Below, one piece after another: positions 1-8,409 of a stretch of 64,000 nt of DNA. The notes under the pieces are model-generated. The model did not search any database. It was given only the letters and a program-made list of their open reading frames with translations, and was not told where the DNA came from. The first letter of the stretch is position 1; each line of letters opens with the position of its first letter. The stretch comes from Advenella sp048381675 (GTDB taxonomy: Bacteria; Pseudomonadota; Gammaproteobacteria; Burkholderiales; Burkholderiaceae_B): contig NZ_JBLWIS010000005.1 in the NCBI RefSeq assembly GCF_048381675.1, positions 124,001 to 188,000 on the forward strand. The letters are read 5' to 3'. The position numbers were made by a program, and so were the translations under genes.

Positions 1-139
1 ACAACGTGCTGTTATGATTGAGCGCACCGGACGCACCACGGTTCCCCAGATTTTCATCGGAGACAAACACGTTGGTGGGTGTGATGACCTGATGGCCCTT
101 GACCGCGCCGGTGAATTGACTACCCTGCTGGCTGACTAG
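1..139 (+). CDS. grxC: Glutaredoxin 3, C-terminal part (5' end outside window)
   Basis: The open frame enters from the left edge (first full codon at base 2) and stops at TAG 137-139, giving about 45 residues. They contain the glutaredoxin signatures TVPQIFIG (the cis-proline that contacts the substrate thiol) and GGCDDL (the glutathione-binding turn), followed by a short C-terminal helix. The CxxC active site lies in the missing part. Glutaredoxins reduce protein disulfides and glutathione mixed disulfides in the cytoplasm. Position just before secB on the same strand is the usual proteobacterial grxC-secB order. The family call is firm; the number 3 rests on context. Confidence 0.9.
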   Translation, partial: QRAVMIERTGRTTVPQIFIGDKHVGGCDDLMALDRAGELTTLLAD

Positions 140-185
140 GCCATCAGCGCAATTTAACCTTTAACCTTCTTAATTAGGAAACAGC

Positions 186-701
186 ATGGCTGAAGAGCAA
201 CAAGCAGAAAATACCAATCCCGCATTCAATTTGCAGCGTGTCTATCTGAAAGACCTGTCTTTGGAAATGCCCAATTCACCCCAGATTTTCCTCGAGCAGG
301 AAACTCCAGAGGTTGAAATCTCCCTGAGCGTTGGCGGCCAACGCCTGGCAGAAACCATTTTCGAAGCCACCGTACGCGCCACCGTTACAACCAAAATCGG
401 TGACAAAGTCCTGTATTTGGTTGAAGGTACCCAAGCCGGTATTTTTGAAATTGCCAACATCCCTGAAGAACAGTTTGACCCACTCCTTGGCATTGTCTGC
501 CCTACCATGCTGTTCCCTTACCTGCGCGCCAATATTGCCGATGCGATTAACCGTACCTCTTTGCCCCCGCTGCACCTGGCAGAAGTCAACTTCCAGGCCC
601 TGTACGAACAGCGTATCCAGGAAGCACAACAGCAGGCGCAAAACAGTGCCGCACCTGAAGACTCCGGCATCATTCTGCCTCCTGGCGTAACCCGTCAGTA
701 A
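186..701 (+). CDS. secB: Protein-export chaperone SecB
   Basis: SecB is a cytosolic tetrameric chaperone that keeps preproteins unfolded and delivers them to SecA at the Sec translocon. The 171-residue product has the family core: FNLQRVYLKDLSLEMPNSP near residues 14-32, the acidic strand VEISLSV, and the conserved LFPYLRANIADAI helix near residues 108-120, followed by LPPLHLAEVNF. The Q/A-rich C-terminal tail is poorly conserved in the family. A good ribosome-binding site (AGGAAACAGC) sits directly before the ATG. It lies between grxC and gpsA with short gaps, so the three are probably co-transcribed. Confidence 0.97.
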   Translation: MAEEQQAENTNPAFNLQRVYLKDLSLEMPNSPQIFLEQETPEVEISLSVGGQRLAETIFEATVRATVTTKIGDKVLYLVEGTQAGIFEIANIPEEQFDPLLGIVCPTMLFPYLRANIADAINRTSLPPLHLAEVNFQALYEQRIQEAQQQAQNSAAPEDSGIILPPGVTRQ

Positions 702-711
702 GCAGGTTCGC

Positions 712-1764
712 ATGTTACTTCCCGGCACTTCGCTTCATGTACTGGTTATAGGTGCGGGTAGCTGGGGAACCGCCTTGGCTGCCTCGGCAGCCAATAATAC
801 CTCTACCTTGCTGCTAGCCCGTAATGAGGCTGTTTCATCAGAAATCAACAACCGGCACAGCAACACCAAGTATCTGGGCAATCTTTCCTTGCCCCTCAGC
901 CTGAAAAGCACCACCAGCATTCAGCAAGCTATTGCCCATCTGCAAGGCCGCCACCAACATCAACGGTTAATCATCCTGGGCGTGCCTGTCATGGCCATGC
1001 GTAGCACCTGCGAAACCTGGCTGACACAACTGCAAGAAGCCAAACTGGCTGATACACCCATTGTATGGACATGCAAGGGCTTTGAACAAAACAGCGGGCA
1101 ATTGCCGCATGAAATCGTGCAATCTGTTTTTGGCAATCAAATTCCCAATACCGGTGTTTTGTCAGGACCGTCTTTTGCCAAAGAAGTAACCCGCAATCTA
1201 CCTGTCGCCCTGACTGTTGCCAGCCATAGCGACATCACTATCCAAAACACGACAGCCGCCCTGCATGCCAACAACACCCGCATCTATGCCAGCAACGATG
1301 TGATTGGCGTGGAAGTGGGCGGGGCCCTTAAAAACGTTATGGCCATTGCCTGCGGTATTTCAGACGGTCTAGAGCTGGGCGCCAATGCCCGGGCTGCGCT
1401 TATTACCCGTGGTCTGGCTGAAATTACCCGCCTGGGCATAGCCCTGGGTGGCCAGGCAGCCACTTTTTCAGGCCTTACCGGCCTGGGGGACCTGGTCTTG
1501 ACCGCCACCGGTGACCTGTCGCGCAACCGTCAGGTCGGCCTAGCCTTGGGGCAAGGTCAATCACTGGACCATATCCTGGCTGCCGGCATGACCGCCGAAG
1601 GCGTACGCTGCGCCCGTGATGCCCTGAACCGCGCCACCGCCCTGAACATTGAGATGCCAATTACCAAAGCGGTATGCGATGTCCTGTTCAATGCCATGCC
1701 TCCCCTGCAGGCAGTTTCCAACCTGCTGGCGCGCGAAGCCAAAGCCGAATGGCCAGCTGAATAA
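712..1764 (+). CDS. gpsA: Glycerol-3-phosphate dehydrogenase [NAD(P)+]
   Basis: GpsA reduces dihydroxyacetone phosphate to sn-glycerol 3-phosphate, the backbone of phospholipids. The 350-residue protein begins with the Rossmann nucleotide-binding loop GAGSWGTALA (residues 14-23). It then has the GPSFAKEV segment, the catalytic-lysine region VGGALKNVMAIACG and the C-terminal signature GLTGLGDLVLT followed by GDLSRNRQVG. Length is normal. The gene starts 10 bp after secB, consistent with a grxC-secB-gpsA operon. The ATG at 712 has only a weak upstream AGCAGG. Confidence 0.97.
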   Translation: MLLPGTSLHVLVIGAGSWGTALAASAANNTSTLLLARNEAVSSEINNRHSNTKYLGNLSLPLSLKSTTSIQQAIAHLQGRHQHQRLIILGVPVMAMRSTCETWLTQLQEAKLADTPIVWTCKGFEQNSGQLPHEIVQSVFGNQIPNTGVLSGPSFAKEVTRNLPVALTVASHSDITIQNTTAALHANNTRIYASNDVIGVEVGGALKNVMAIACGISDGLELGANARAALITRGLAEITRLGIALGGQAATFSGLTGLGDLVLTATGDLSRNRQVGLALGQGQSLDHILAAGMTAEGVRCARDALNRATALNIEMPITKAVCDVLFNAMPPLQAVSNLLAREAKAEWPAE

Positions 1765-1785
1765 GCCCTTTCCGCACCCGTACCC

Positions 1786-1857
1786 GTTTCCATGCAGGAG
1801 TGAAATACCAACCAAAAGCTGGGCACACTACTCGTTCCAACGCTCCTGCGTGGAAAC
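1786..1857. repeat. REP-like inverted repeat pair after gpsA
   Basis: Two copies of a palindromic motif face each other. The left arm at 1786-1801 reads GTTTCCATGCAGGAGT; the right arm at 1841-1857 reads CGCTCCTGCGTGGAAAC, its near-perfect reverse complement. The right arm is preceded by CTCGTTCCAA. The same motif recurs at 19961-20077. The pair sits between the convergent ends of gpsA and the sensor kinase gene and could fold into a large hairpin that ends or protects both transcripts. Confidence 0.65.
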
Positions 1858-1922
1858 AAGCAACAAAGGAACAAGCACGGGCTGCTTCAGAACATGGTAA
1901 CAAGCATATTACCCCAGCTTTA

Positions 1923-3194
1923 TTAAAGGATTTGATCTGCGGGAATACTTAGCTCGATCACGGTTCCGCTTGAATCACTGCGGGTCACTTGCAACTTCCA
2001 TTGCAGGCGCTCTGACATCAGCGTGACAATATACAGGCCCAAGCCATTAAGGGCGGAACTGCCCGGCACTACCGAGATTTCCTTGTTCAGGATGGCTTTT
2101 TGCCCAGCTGTAAACCCTGTGCCCCTGTCCTTTATCTGGATCACACCTTGGCCCAGCGTAATATCGATTTCCTTTTGCGTATGCTGCAAGGCATTCTGGA
2201 TAAGATTGCGCAATAGCATCTTCACCAGCACTGCATCGGTCCTGAGCATAATCCTGTCGATGACATTTACCCTCACCCTGTCCCTGGCCTTGAATAAATT
2301 ATTCAGGTCATCAAGAACCTCTTCCACCAAGTTCATCAGGGAAATGACTTCCATGACAGGAGAAGCGTCGTCCTGGTTGCGCGAAAGCTTGAGCAGGATT
2401 TCCACATTGCTGCGCATCTCGGTGCAGGCATTGCGCATACGGGCCACCGTGGCCAAATCATTGGGCTTGAGCTGGCCACGCATTTCCAGGATATCCAGGG
2501 CGCCTGACATGACCGCTACCGGTGTTCGCAGCTCATGGCTGGCCAGGCTTAACAGCGATTGCTCCCTGCGCACGTAAGATTCCAGCTCGCCAAGAAAACG
2601 ATTAAAGGTTTCCGCAATTGTATACAACTCACTATCGGTGTAATTAACCGGGATACGCGGCATTTGCGACCCCACCGGCACTTCGCTGATTTGCTCTGAC
2701 AGTTGCCGCAAGGGATTGACAATTCGCCGGCTGCTTAACGTTGCCATCCATAAGCCCAGGCCAATGATGAGCAACGTCATGACACCCAGTGCCCAGCTGA
2801 AAAGCAACTCACGATTTTCAAAGTGGGTGATATCCTTGGCAATATAGACCACCCCCTTGGGCAAAACGGCCACATTAACCAAATACGTCTTCTCGTTCCG
2901 CCTTATCTCATCAGAAAACCCCAAGGGCAAATCCTTGAAAACCTCGGGCATTTGGGCTGGTGTTGCCTGCCCTTGAGGCACAAACACCATCTGCTGGTTA
3001 AACCCTTCCCAAACAAAAAGCTCGGACTGGTCACGGTTTTCAAGCATGAAATCCACTTCCTGCTCAAACTCCACCTGCAGCATGGTTCGCTCAAGGTCTT
3101 CATTAACTTCCAGCACCATCACCACCATGACAGCAATACATGCCATGCTAACCAGCAAAATGGCACGGTGGATACGCCTTGAAATAGATCTCAT
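1923..3194 (-). CDS. Sensor histidine kinase (HAMP-HisKA-HATPase)
   Basis: A 423-residue membrane kinase. Transmembrane helices at about residues 10-28 and 130-150 bracket a periplasmic sensor domain of about 100 residues with no family I recognise. A HAMP linker follows (about 151-205). The phospho-acceptor box ASHELRTPVAVM has H220; the N-box NLIQNALQHT is near 330, the DRGTG nucleotide box near 356 and GLGLYIV near 385. It overlaps the upstream response regulator gene by ATGA, so the two are translationally coupled. Both lie at the end of a four-gene operon with two envelope glycosyltransferases, suggesting that it senses an envelope signal. The signal itself is unknown. Confidence 0.92.
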   Translation of the reverse strand: MRSISRRIHRAILLVSMACIAVMVVMVLEVNEDLERTMLQVEFEQEVDFMLENRDQSELFVWEGFNQQMVFVPQGQATPAQMPEVFKDLPLGFSDEIRRNEKTYLVNVAVLPKGVVYIAKDITHFENRELLFSWALGVMTLLIIGLGLWMATLSSRRIVNPLRQLSEQISEVPVGSQMPRIPVNYTDSELYTIAETFNRFLGELESYVRREQSLLSLASHELRTPVAVMSGALDILEMRGQLKPNDLATVARMRNACTEMRSNVEILLKLSRNQDDASPVMEVISLMNLVEEVLDDLNNLFKARDRVRVNVIDRIMLRTDAVLVKMLLRNLIQNALQHTQKEIDITLGQGVIQIKDRGTGFTAGQKAILNKEISVVPGSSALNGLGLYIVTLMSERLQWKLQVTRSDSSGTVIELSIPADQIL

Positions 3195-3904
3195 TGGCTT
3201 GCCTGTACCGGTGAGGTCAGTCGATAACCACGCCCGTGCATGGTCTTGATCATGGAAAAACCAAAGGTATCCTGCAATAGCTTGCGCAATGTATAGACAT
3301 GGGTACGCAAGGTGTTCATATCGACCTCTTTTTCTCCCCAGATGCGTTCTTGCAACTGCTCATAAGACAGGAAGCCAGGATAGGCTTTAATCAGCTCTTC
3401 AAAAATACGCGCCATGGTACCGCTTAATTCAAGGGAACCACTGTTCTCCACCTGAACCGTCAGCTTGCCTGGATCGAAACGAATACCAGGCACTTCTATC
3501 CCCGGCGTCTTGCCCATACCCTCTTTGCGACGGTACAGGGCATTTACCCGAAGCTGCAGCTCGCGAAGGTCAAACGGTTTGACCAGGTAGTCATCTGCCC
3601 CAGCCCGAAACCCCTCTTCCTTGTCTTTGAGCTGATCTTTGGCTGTCATCATGATCACCGGTGTCGTGCACTGGATATCGTTCCGGATACGGTGACAGAT
3701 TTCAAACCCTGACAAGCCTGGCAACATTACATCGAGCACGATGACATCATATTCATGGGTTGAAATCAAGTGCAGGGCCGTTAAACCATCCGAAGCGAAA
3801 TCAAGCACATAATGCGAATTGTCAAAATATTCCGACAGATTCTCGGCAAGCCCGACATGGTCTTCAACCACCAGCATGCGAATGGGCTTTGTAGATGTAT
3901 TCAT
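3191..3904 (-). CDS. OmpR/PhoB-family response regulator
   Basis: A 237-residue DNA-binding response regulator. The receiver domain (about 8-122) has acidic residues VVEDH near 13-16, phospho-acceptor D58 in VIVLDVMLPG and the conserved lysine K109 in LVKPFD. The C-terminal winged helix (about 140-232) ends in LRTHVYTLRKLL and MHGRGYRL, typical of OmpR/PhoB. The partner kinase follows with a 4-bp overlap. Only 21 bp separate its start from the end of the ArnT-like transferase gene, so regulator and glycosyltransferases are probably co-transcribed and the system may regulate its own operon. Confidence 0.94.
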   Translation of the reverse strand: MNTSTKPIRMLVVEDHVGLAENLSEYFDNSHYVLDFASDGLTALHLISTHEYDVIVLDVMLPGLSGFEICHRIRNDIQCTTPVIMMTAKDQLKDKEEGFRAGADDYLVKPFDLRELQLRVNALYRRKEGMGKTPGIEVPGIRFDPGKLTVQVENSGSLELSGTMARIFEELIKAYPGFLSYEQLQERIWGEKEVDMNTLRTHVYTLRKLLQDTFGFSMIKTMHGRGYRLTSPVQASQ

Positions 3905-3925
3905 GCAATTTCTAGAAAATAAAAG

Positions 3926-5401
3926 TTAATTTGCCGTTATGGACAAGCCCGCCTGATTGAGTCCGGGACTTGTTTCAAACAAAATATAACGTTTGTTCTC
4001 GTAGCGCTTTTGTACCGGCACGCTTAAAGCATGGGCCACCTCGTTCAGCCGCTTTTTGGGTATCGCCAGCAACAAAGGCATCCTACTGCTTTCCAGTTTG
4101 GCAGAAACCTCATCAATCTTCAACAACTCTGCCGTTCCACCAGAATAAAACCGGGCCGAAAAGGGACGCTCGTCGACATAATAGACTGGTGTACCTGCCT
4201 GCACCTGAGTCGATGCAAATTGAATCAAACCTTTTTCTGTTTTAAGCTGATTGGGACTGACATAAGCAAACAGGCTTAGCAAAACCAGCACCAGCGGCAC
4301 AATGGCTGCCATCCACCGGGTATGTTCGGCAAACCGCCACTGGCTATCTTCCACCCACTTGCGCCAGCCAAGGGCCATCAAGATGCTGAAAGCGCCCAGA
4401 CACGGCAAAATATAAGTCCAGAGAATATTGCCTGAAAGCGTAAAAAACAAAGGAGTAAACAATGCCCAGACCAACAGATAAGACAGGTTGGCAGAAGCAA
4501 CAAGCGTCTTGATATTGAGATGCCAGCCCTTTTTCAGAACAGTGACCACCAGCAAACCTATACCCATCAAACCCCATGGAAAACTGGCCTGCAACCAATA
4601 CCACCAAATGGTGCCATGCATTTTTTTATGGGCAGTCCCATATAAATCCCCCTGCCAGCCCGGATCCACAAAGCGCAGGAAATGTTCTCCGACAATAAAA
4701 TAATTCAAAAAACCAGGGGTTTTGATTTCAGCCAGCACATACCACGGCAGGGCCAGCAATGCCGTTAACAGCAAACCACGCTTCCAGGGCAATGCCTTGA
4801 CGTAAGCAAAACGGCTTCTGTCAGGCAACAGCCATAACAGTAGCGGACCCGCCACCAGAACCACCGCCAAAGGACCTTTTGCCAGCAGGCCAATGGCAAG
4901 TCCCACAAAAAATCCGTAACGCCAGAACCAAGACGAATGTTGCCGCGCCATCATAAAAGATGTCATGCACAGGGTAGTGCCCAGCACCAAAAAGGGGTCG
5001 GTTAGCACCGCACCCGAAGTGACATACACCAGGGCAGAAGTACTATAAATAATCGCGGTCCATTGGGCGATCTGTTTGTCAAAAAACGCCTGGGTAAAGG
5101 CAACCAGCAGGCCCGCCGTTGCCACCATGCTTAGCCATGAAGGAAAGCGTACCGCAAACTCATTAACACCTAGCAAATTGAAAGACAAGGCCTGTGCCCA
5201 GAACGAGAGCGGCGGTTTGCCCCAAAATGGCTTGCCAGGCTCAAACCAGGGTGTAATCCAGTCACCGTTTTGCGCCATCATGCGGGCAATTTCGGCATAA
5301 CGGGGTTCAGACGTATCAGACAGCGGCATCAAAGCCATACTTACCAGCGGCAGGCATAACAAAACAGCTACCACCCACCATAAATCAATCCTGCGAGTCA
5401 C
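3926..5401 (-). CDS. ArnT/PMT-like membrane glycosyltransferase
   Basis: A polytopic membrane protein of about 491 residues in the ArnT/PMT (GT39/GT83) superfamily, which moves a sugar from an undecaprenyl-phosphate carrier to lipid A or another envelope acceptor on the periplasmic face. The N-terminal loop after the first helix has the signature DTSEPRYAEIARMM with the catalytic acidic residues, then GKPPLSFW. Many hydrophobic helices follow, and the C-terminal about 100 residues form a soluble tail. I chose the GTG at 5401 because AAGGAAA lies just upstream; a TTG at 5419 would give 497 residues and overlap the previous gene. It follows a polyprenyl-phosphate glycosyltransferase gene with a 1-bp gap, as in Bordetella lipid A glucosamine modification loci. 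The acceptor and sugar are inferred, not shown. Confidence 0.85.
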   Translation of the reverse strand: MTRRIDLWWVVAVLLCLPLVSMALMPLSDTSEPRYAEIARMMAQNGDWITPWFEPGKPFWGKPPLSFWAQALSFNLLGVNEFAVRFPSWLSMVATAGLLVAFTQAFFDKQIAQWTAIIYSTSALVYVTSGAVLTDPFLVLGTTLCMTSFMMARQHSSWFWRYGFFVGLAIGLLAKGPLAVVLVAGPLLLWLLPDRSRFAYVKALPWKRGLLLTALLALPWYVLAEIKTPGFLNYFIVGEHFLRFVDPGWQGDLYGTAHKKMHGTIWWYWLQASFPWGLMGIGLLVVTVLKKGWHLNIKTLVASANLSYLLVWALFTPLFFTLSGNILWTYILPCLGAFSILMALGWRKWVEDSQWRFAEHTRWMAAIVPLVLVLLSLFAYVSPNQLKTEKGLIQFASTQVQAGTPVYYVDERPFSARFYSGGTAELLKIDEVSAKLESSRMPLLLAIPKKRLNEVAHALSVPVQKRYENKRYILFETSPGLNQAGLSITAN

Positions 5402-5402
5402 T

Positions 5403-6518
5403 TTATTTTCCTTTAACAACCATCAACTCGCGAACCGCTTCATCCTGGCGCGTTACACCTGACTGATTAAGCTCAGCGTCCCTATTCACAAGCGGCTCCT
5501 GAACGCCCATCCTGTTTTTCCGCAGCACGTCCCTAATCAGGTAAACCGGGCGCTGCTTGGCTTCAAAATAGGTTTTACCCACATATTCACCCAACAGGCC
5601 AATCGAAATCAGCTGGACGCCACCCAGAAAAGTAATCATGGAGATCAACGAGGGATAGCCTTGCACCGGCTCGCCCAGCATCATGGTTTTGGCCACAATC
5701 CACAGGGCAAATAAAATACCCATCAGTGCAGTCAAAATACCGGCCACCATCGTCAGACGCAAAGGCGCCACTGAAAAAGAAGTAATTCCCTCGAATGCCA
5801 GTCCCATCAAGCCGGGATAATCCCATTTGCTGGCACCCGCAGCGCGGGGCTGCCGATCATACTCAATGACCTTGGTCGGCAGGCCAATCCAGGCAAACAG
5901 ACCCTTCATATAGCGATTGCGTTCACCCAACTGGCTCATGGCATTAACTGCCTTGCGGCTAAGCAAACGGAAATCACCGGTATCTTCGGGAATATCAACA
6001 TCACTGATGCGGTTCAGCAAACGGTAAAAACCATGGGCAGAAAATTTCTTGAACCAGGTTTCTCCTTCACGTGAACGGCGCTTCATGGTGACAACATCAG
6101 CTCCCTCCTTCCAGGCCTGCAGCATTTGGGGAATCAACTCGGGCGGATCCTGCAAATCCGCGTCCATAATAATGATTGCCTGTCCTCCGGCATACGCCAG
6201 GCCGGCACTCAAGGCGGCTTCCTTGCCAAAATTGCGGCTTAAGCGAACCAGTTTCAGGTGCTCATCCCGGACAGCCCGTTCAGCCAGAAAATTTCCCGAC
6301 CCGTCACGGCTGCCATCATCCACCATCACCAGTTCATAAGTTACTCCCAACGGATCCAGAATCGAGGCCAACCGGGGAAACAGCAAAGGCAACATCTGCC
6401 GTTCGTTATAAACAGGAATCACGATGGATAAGACCAGACCTTTTTCGGCCTGATACAAGGACGTCCCGTTTTCTTCCATTGCATTCATTGACAGCACCTG
6501 CTTTGATATTTTGAACAT
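5403..6518 (-). CDS. Family 2 glycosyltransferase, ArnC/GtrB/DPM1-like
   Basis: A 371-residue enzyme likely to transfer a sugar from a nucleotide donor to undecaprenyl phosphate on the cytoplasmic face. The GT-A fold begins LSIVIPVYNE (about 30-39), with MVDDGSRDGS near 65-74 and the metal-binding DAD at 119-121 in IIIMDADLQDPPELI. FGKEAALSAGLAYA is typical of the DPM1-like group. Two C-terminal transmembrane helices anchor it, as in GtrB and ArnC. It is the first gene of the operon with the ArnT-like transferase and the two-component system. An ATG at 6488 with AGCAGGTG upstream is an alternative start. Confidence 0.88.
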   Translation of the reverse strand: MFKISKQVLSMNAMEENGTSLYQAEKGLVLSIVIPVYNERQMLPLLFPRLASILDPLGVTYELVMVDDGSRDGSGNFLAERAVRDEHLKLVRLSRNFGKEAALSAGLAYAGGQAIIIMDADLQDPPELIPQMLQAWKEGADVVTMKRRSREGETWFKKFSAHGFYRLLNRISDVDIPEDTGDFRLLSRKAVNAMSQLGERNRYMKGLFAWIGLPTKVIEYDRQPRAAGASKWDYPGLMGLAFEGITSFSVAPLRLTMVAGILTALMGILFALWIVAKTMMLGEPVQGYPSLISMITFLGGVQLISIGLLGEYVGKTYFEAKQRPVYLIRDVLRKNRMGVQEPLVNRDAELNQSGVTRQDEAVRELMVVKGK

Positions 6519-6581
6519 TACAGGCGTAAGAATACGTCTTGATGCAACAAGGAATCATCAATCAAAAATCAATTAAATATC

Positions 6582-6610
6582 AAAAAAAAGCACGTCCGAA
6601 GACGTGCTTT
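6582..6610 (-). terminator. Rho-independent terminator with UUCG loop after bioC
   Basis: A perfect 10-bp stem (6587-6596 with 6601-6610, AAAGCACGTC pairing with GACGTGCTTT) encloses a 4-base loop that reads UUCG in the minus-strand transcript. A run of T follows on the same strand (A run 6582-6589 on plus). It lies 24 bp beyond the bioC stop and upstream of the glycosyltransferase operon, so it separates the two minus-strand units. Confidence 0.87.
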
Positions 6611-6633
6611 AAGCCTGATCAATCCAGTCAGGT

Positions 6634-7557
6634 TCACTGGGGTGATTTTCTTCCTCCAATAGCGCTCAGGGAAATATGCGTTTCTCCTGCTGCTGTTTTA
6701 TGTACGGCACTTTTCCAGGCATGACCATACGCTACTTCAAGGCTCAGGTGCAATTTCCCGTCAGGCTGACGCTGCTGCTCGAAGGCATCACACAAGCGCT
6801 GGTACCATTGGCGCCCTACCAATCCGTCATGGCGCCCGATGGTCGGATTCCCGCCAAGGGCGGCGACATCGGCCAGCAGTTTTTGCGGGCTCTGGTAAGT
6901 CAGCGTTATGACTTCCTGATCCATGACCGGATCAACAAAACCATGTTCCAGCAGGATATCGCCGAAATCATGCATATCAACAAAAGACACGGTTTTAGTC
7001 TGGATGCCAGCCGTTTCAATAGCCTTGCGCAACTCAATGAAAGTACCAGGACCAAGACAGGAAAACATGCAAATGCCGCCAACCTGTATTACCCTGCGCC
7101 ATTCAGCAATCACCTTATGGGGCTCAGGATGCCAGTGCAGTGCCATATTGGACCAGACCAGGCCAGCTGACTCGGCTGCCATTGGCATGGCGGCCAAATC
7201 GGCCAAGTGAAACTCATCCTGGCTTTTACGCCCCAGTTTTGATACCCATGCCTGCATGCCCTTGGGCAAATACGTCTTCTTGCAGTGCTCGATAAACGAA
7301 GGACAACTGTCCACCCCAATCAGGCGTGCTTTCGGAAAACGCTCCCTAAGCGACGCTAGTGAATGACCGGGACCACAACCAGCATCAACCACCGTTTCAG
7401 GACTGATCCGGATATAACTTAACCGGCCAATCATTCGACGGCTGATTTCATCGTAAAAAAACCGTGAATCTTCCAATAAACCCCGGCGGGAAAATTGCTT
7501 GACGACGTGTTCGGGATTGATGGGCAAAACCTGGGGAGAATAAATAGCCTGGGACAT
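6634..7557 (-). CDS. bioC: Malonyl-ACP O-methyltransferase BioC-like
   Basis: A 307-residue class I SAM-dependent methyltransferase. Motif I is VVDAGCGPGHSLASL; motif II includes IGVDSC; motif IV, LVWSNMALHWHPEP, resembles the BioC signature; VIQVGGICMFSCLGPGTF is the post-motif strand. The C-terminal part (FVDMHDFGDILLEHGF, then LRAL-like lid helices) fits BioC, which methylates malonyl-ACP so that it can enter fatty acid synthesis as the biotin pimeloyl precursor. Divergent pairing with a ComF-family gene is common near bio genes. The ATG at 7557 is preferred over an in-frame GTG at 7566. A different small-molecule methyltransferase cannot be excluded. Confidence 0.75.
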   Translation of the reverse strand: MSQAIYSPQVLPINPEHVVKQFSRRGLLEDSRFFYDEISRRMIGRLSYIRISPETVVDAGCGPGHSLASLRERFPKARLIGVDSCPSFIEHCKKTYLPKGMQAWVSKLGRKSQDEFHLADLAAMPMAAESAGLVWSNMALHWHPEPHKVIAEWRRVIQVGGICMFSCLGPGTFIELRKAIETAGIQTKTVSFVDMHDFGDILLEHGFVDPVMDQEVITLTYQSPQKLLADVAALGGNPTIGRHDGLVGRQWYQRLCDAFEQQRQPDGKLHLSLEVAYGHAWKSAVHKTAAGETHISLSAIGGRKSPQ

Positions 7558-7636
7558 TGAGATCACTGACGTATTGTTAATACGGGAAGAAAATGATTTG
7601 ATAAGCCCATATTGTAAATAAGACTTCTACCATTCT

Positions 7637-8401
7637 GTGCAAAACCCTTACGAAAACAAAAGATTAGGCTGGCTTACCAACCATGCCAGACGATTGGTCA
7701 ACCGCATCAGCCGTGCCCTGCCCGGCATATGCCCCCTGTGTGGCACCACCTGCACCGGTGAAAGATTCTGCCCCAGCTGTCGCAACGATATTTTGCATTC
7801 CATGCAAAACCATCCCTATCGCTGTTCACGCTGCTGCCTGGCCCTGCCAGACCAGGGACCCTGTCCCGACTGCAGCGAAGAAGCCCTGCACACCGGTCTC
7901 ATTATGGCCGCCTTTGATTATGTGCATCCACTGGACAGCCTGGTTTTACGCTACAAAAATGGCCGCCAGCTTGATCTGGCACCCGCCTTTGCACAACTGC
8001 TATGCCAACAGCTGCAACACCGGGGTTTACTGCCCATTAAAAACGCCTGCCTCGTTCCCATTCCTGGCAGCCGGCAATCACTTGCCCGGCGTGGCTTTAA
8101 TCCGGCAGCAGAGTTTGCACAACACCTTGGAAAAAAACTACAATTACCAGTTGAGCATTTTGTACTGCACCGCCATGACCAGCATCTCAAGCAATCCAGC
8201 CTGTCCCGTCACGCACGTCGAGCCGCTACAGCCGGTTTATATTATTGTTCGCGCCGCCTGGATATGCCACATGCCATTCTGGTAGACGATATAGTCACCA
8301 CTTGCAGCACCCTTGACAGTGCCGCCCGAGCCTTGCTGGCCGCCGGTGTACAGCGCGTGGATGCCCTGGCCATCGCCCGCACTCCCCCAAAACATTTTTA
8401 A
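7637..8401 (+). CDS. ComF-family phosphoribosyltransferase-like protein
   Basis: A 254-residue ComF/GntX-family protein. The N-terminal part carries paired zinc-finger cysteines: CPLCG...CPSC near residues 32-52 and CSRC...CPDC near 63-80. The C-terminal phosphoribosyltransferase domain has the PRPP-binding loop AILVDDIVTTCSTLDSA near 215-231. In transformable bacteria ComF helps handle incoming DNA; in others the role is less clear. A dprA gene is present at 23.6-24.9 kb. The start is a GTG with no clear ribosome-binding site, so the exact N-terminus is uncertain. It is divergent from bioC, with 79 bp between them. Confidence 0.88.
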   Translation: MQNPYENKRLGWLTNHARRLVNRISRALPGICPLCGTTCTGERFCPSCRNDILHSMQNHPYRCSRCCLALPDQGPCPDCSEEALHTGLIMAAFDYVHPLDSLVLRYKNGRQLDLAPAFAQLLCQQLQHRGLLPIKNACLVPIPGSRQSLARRGFNPAAEFAQHLGKKLQLPVEHFVLHRHDQHLKQSSLSRHARRAATAGLYYCSRRLDMPHAILVDDIVTTCSTLDSAARALLAAGVQRVDALAIARTPPKHF

Positions 8402-8409
8402 GCAATCGC

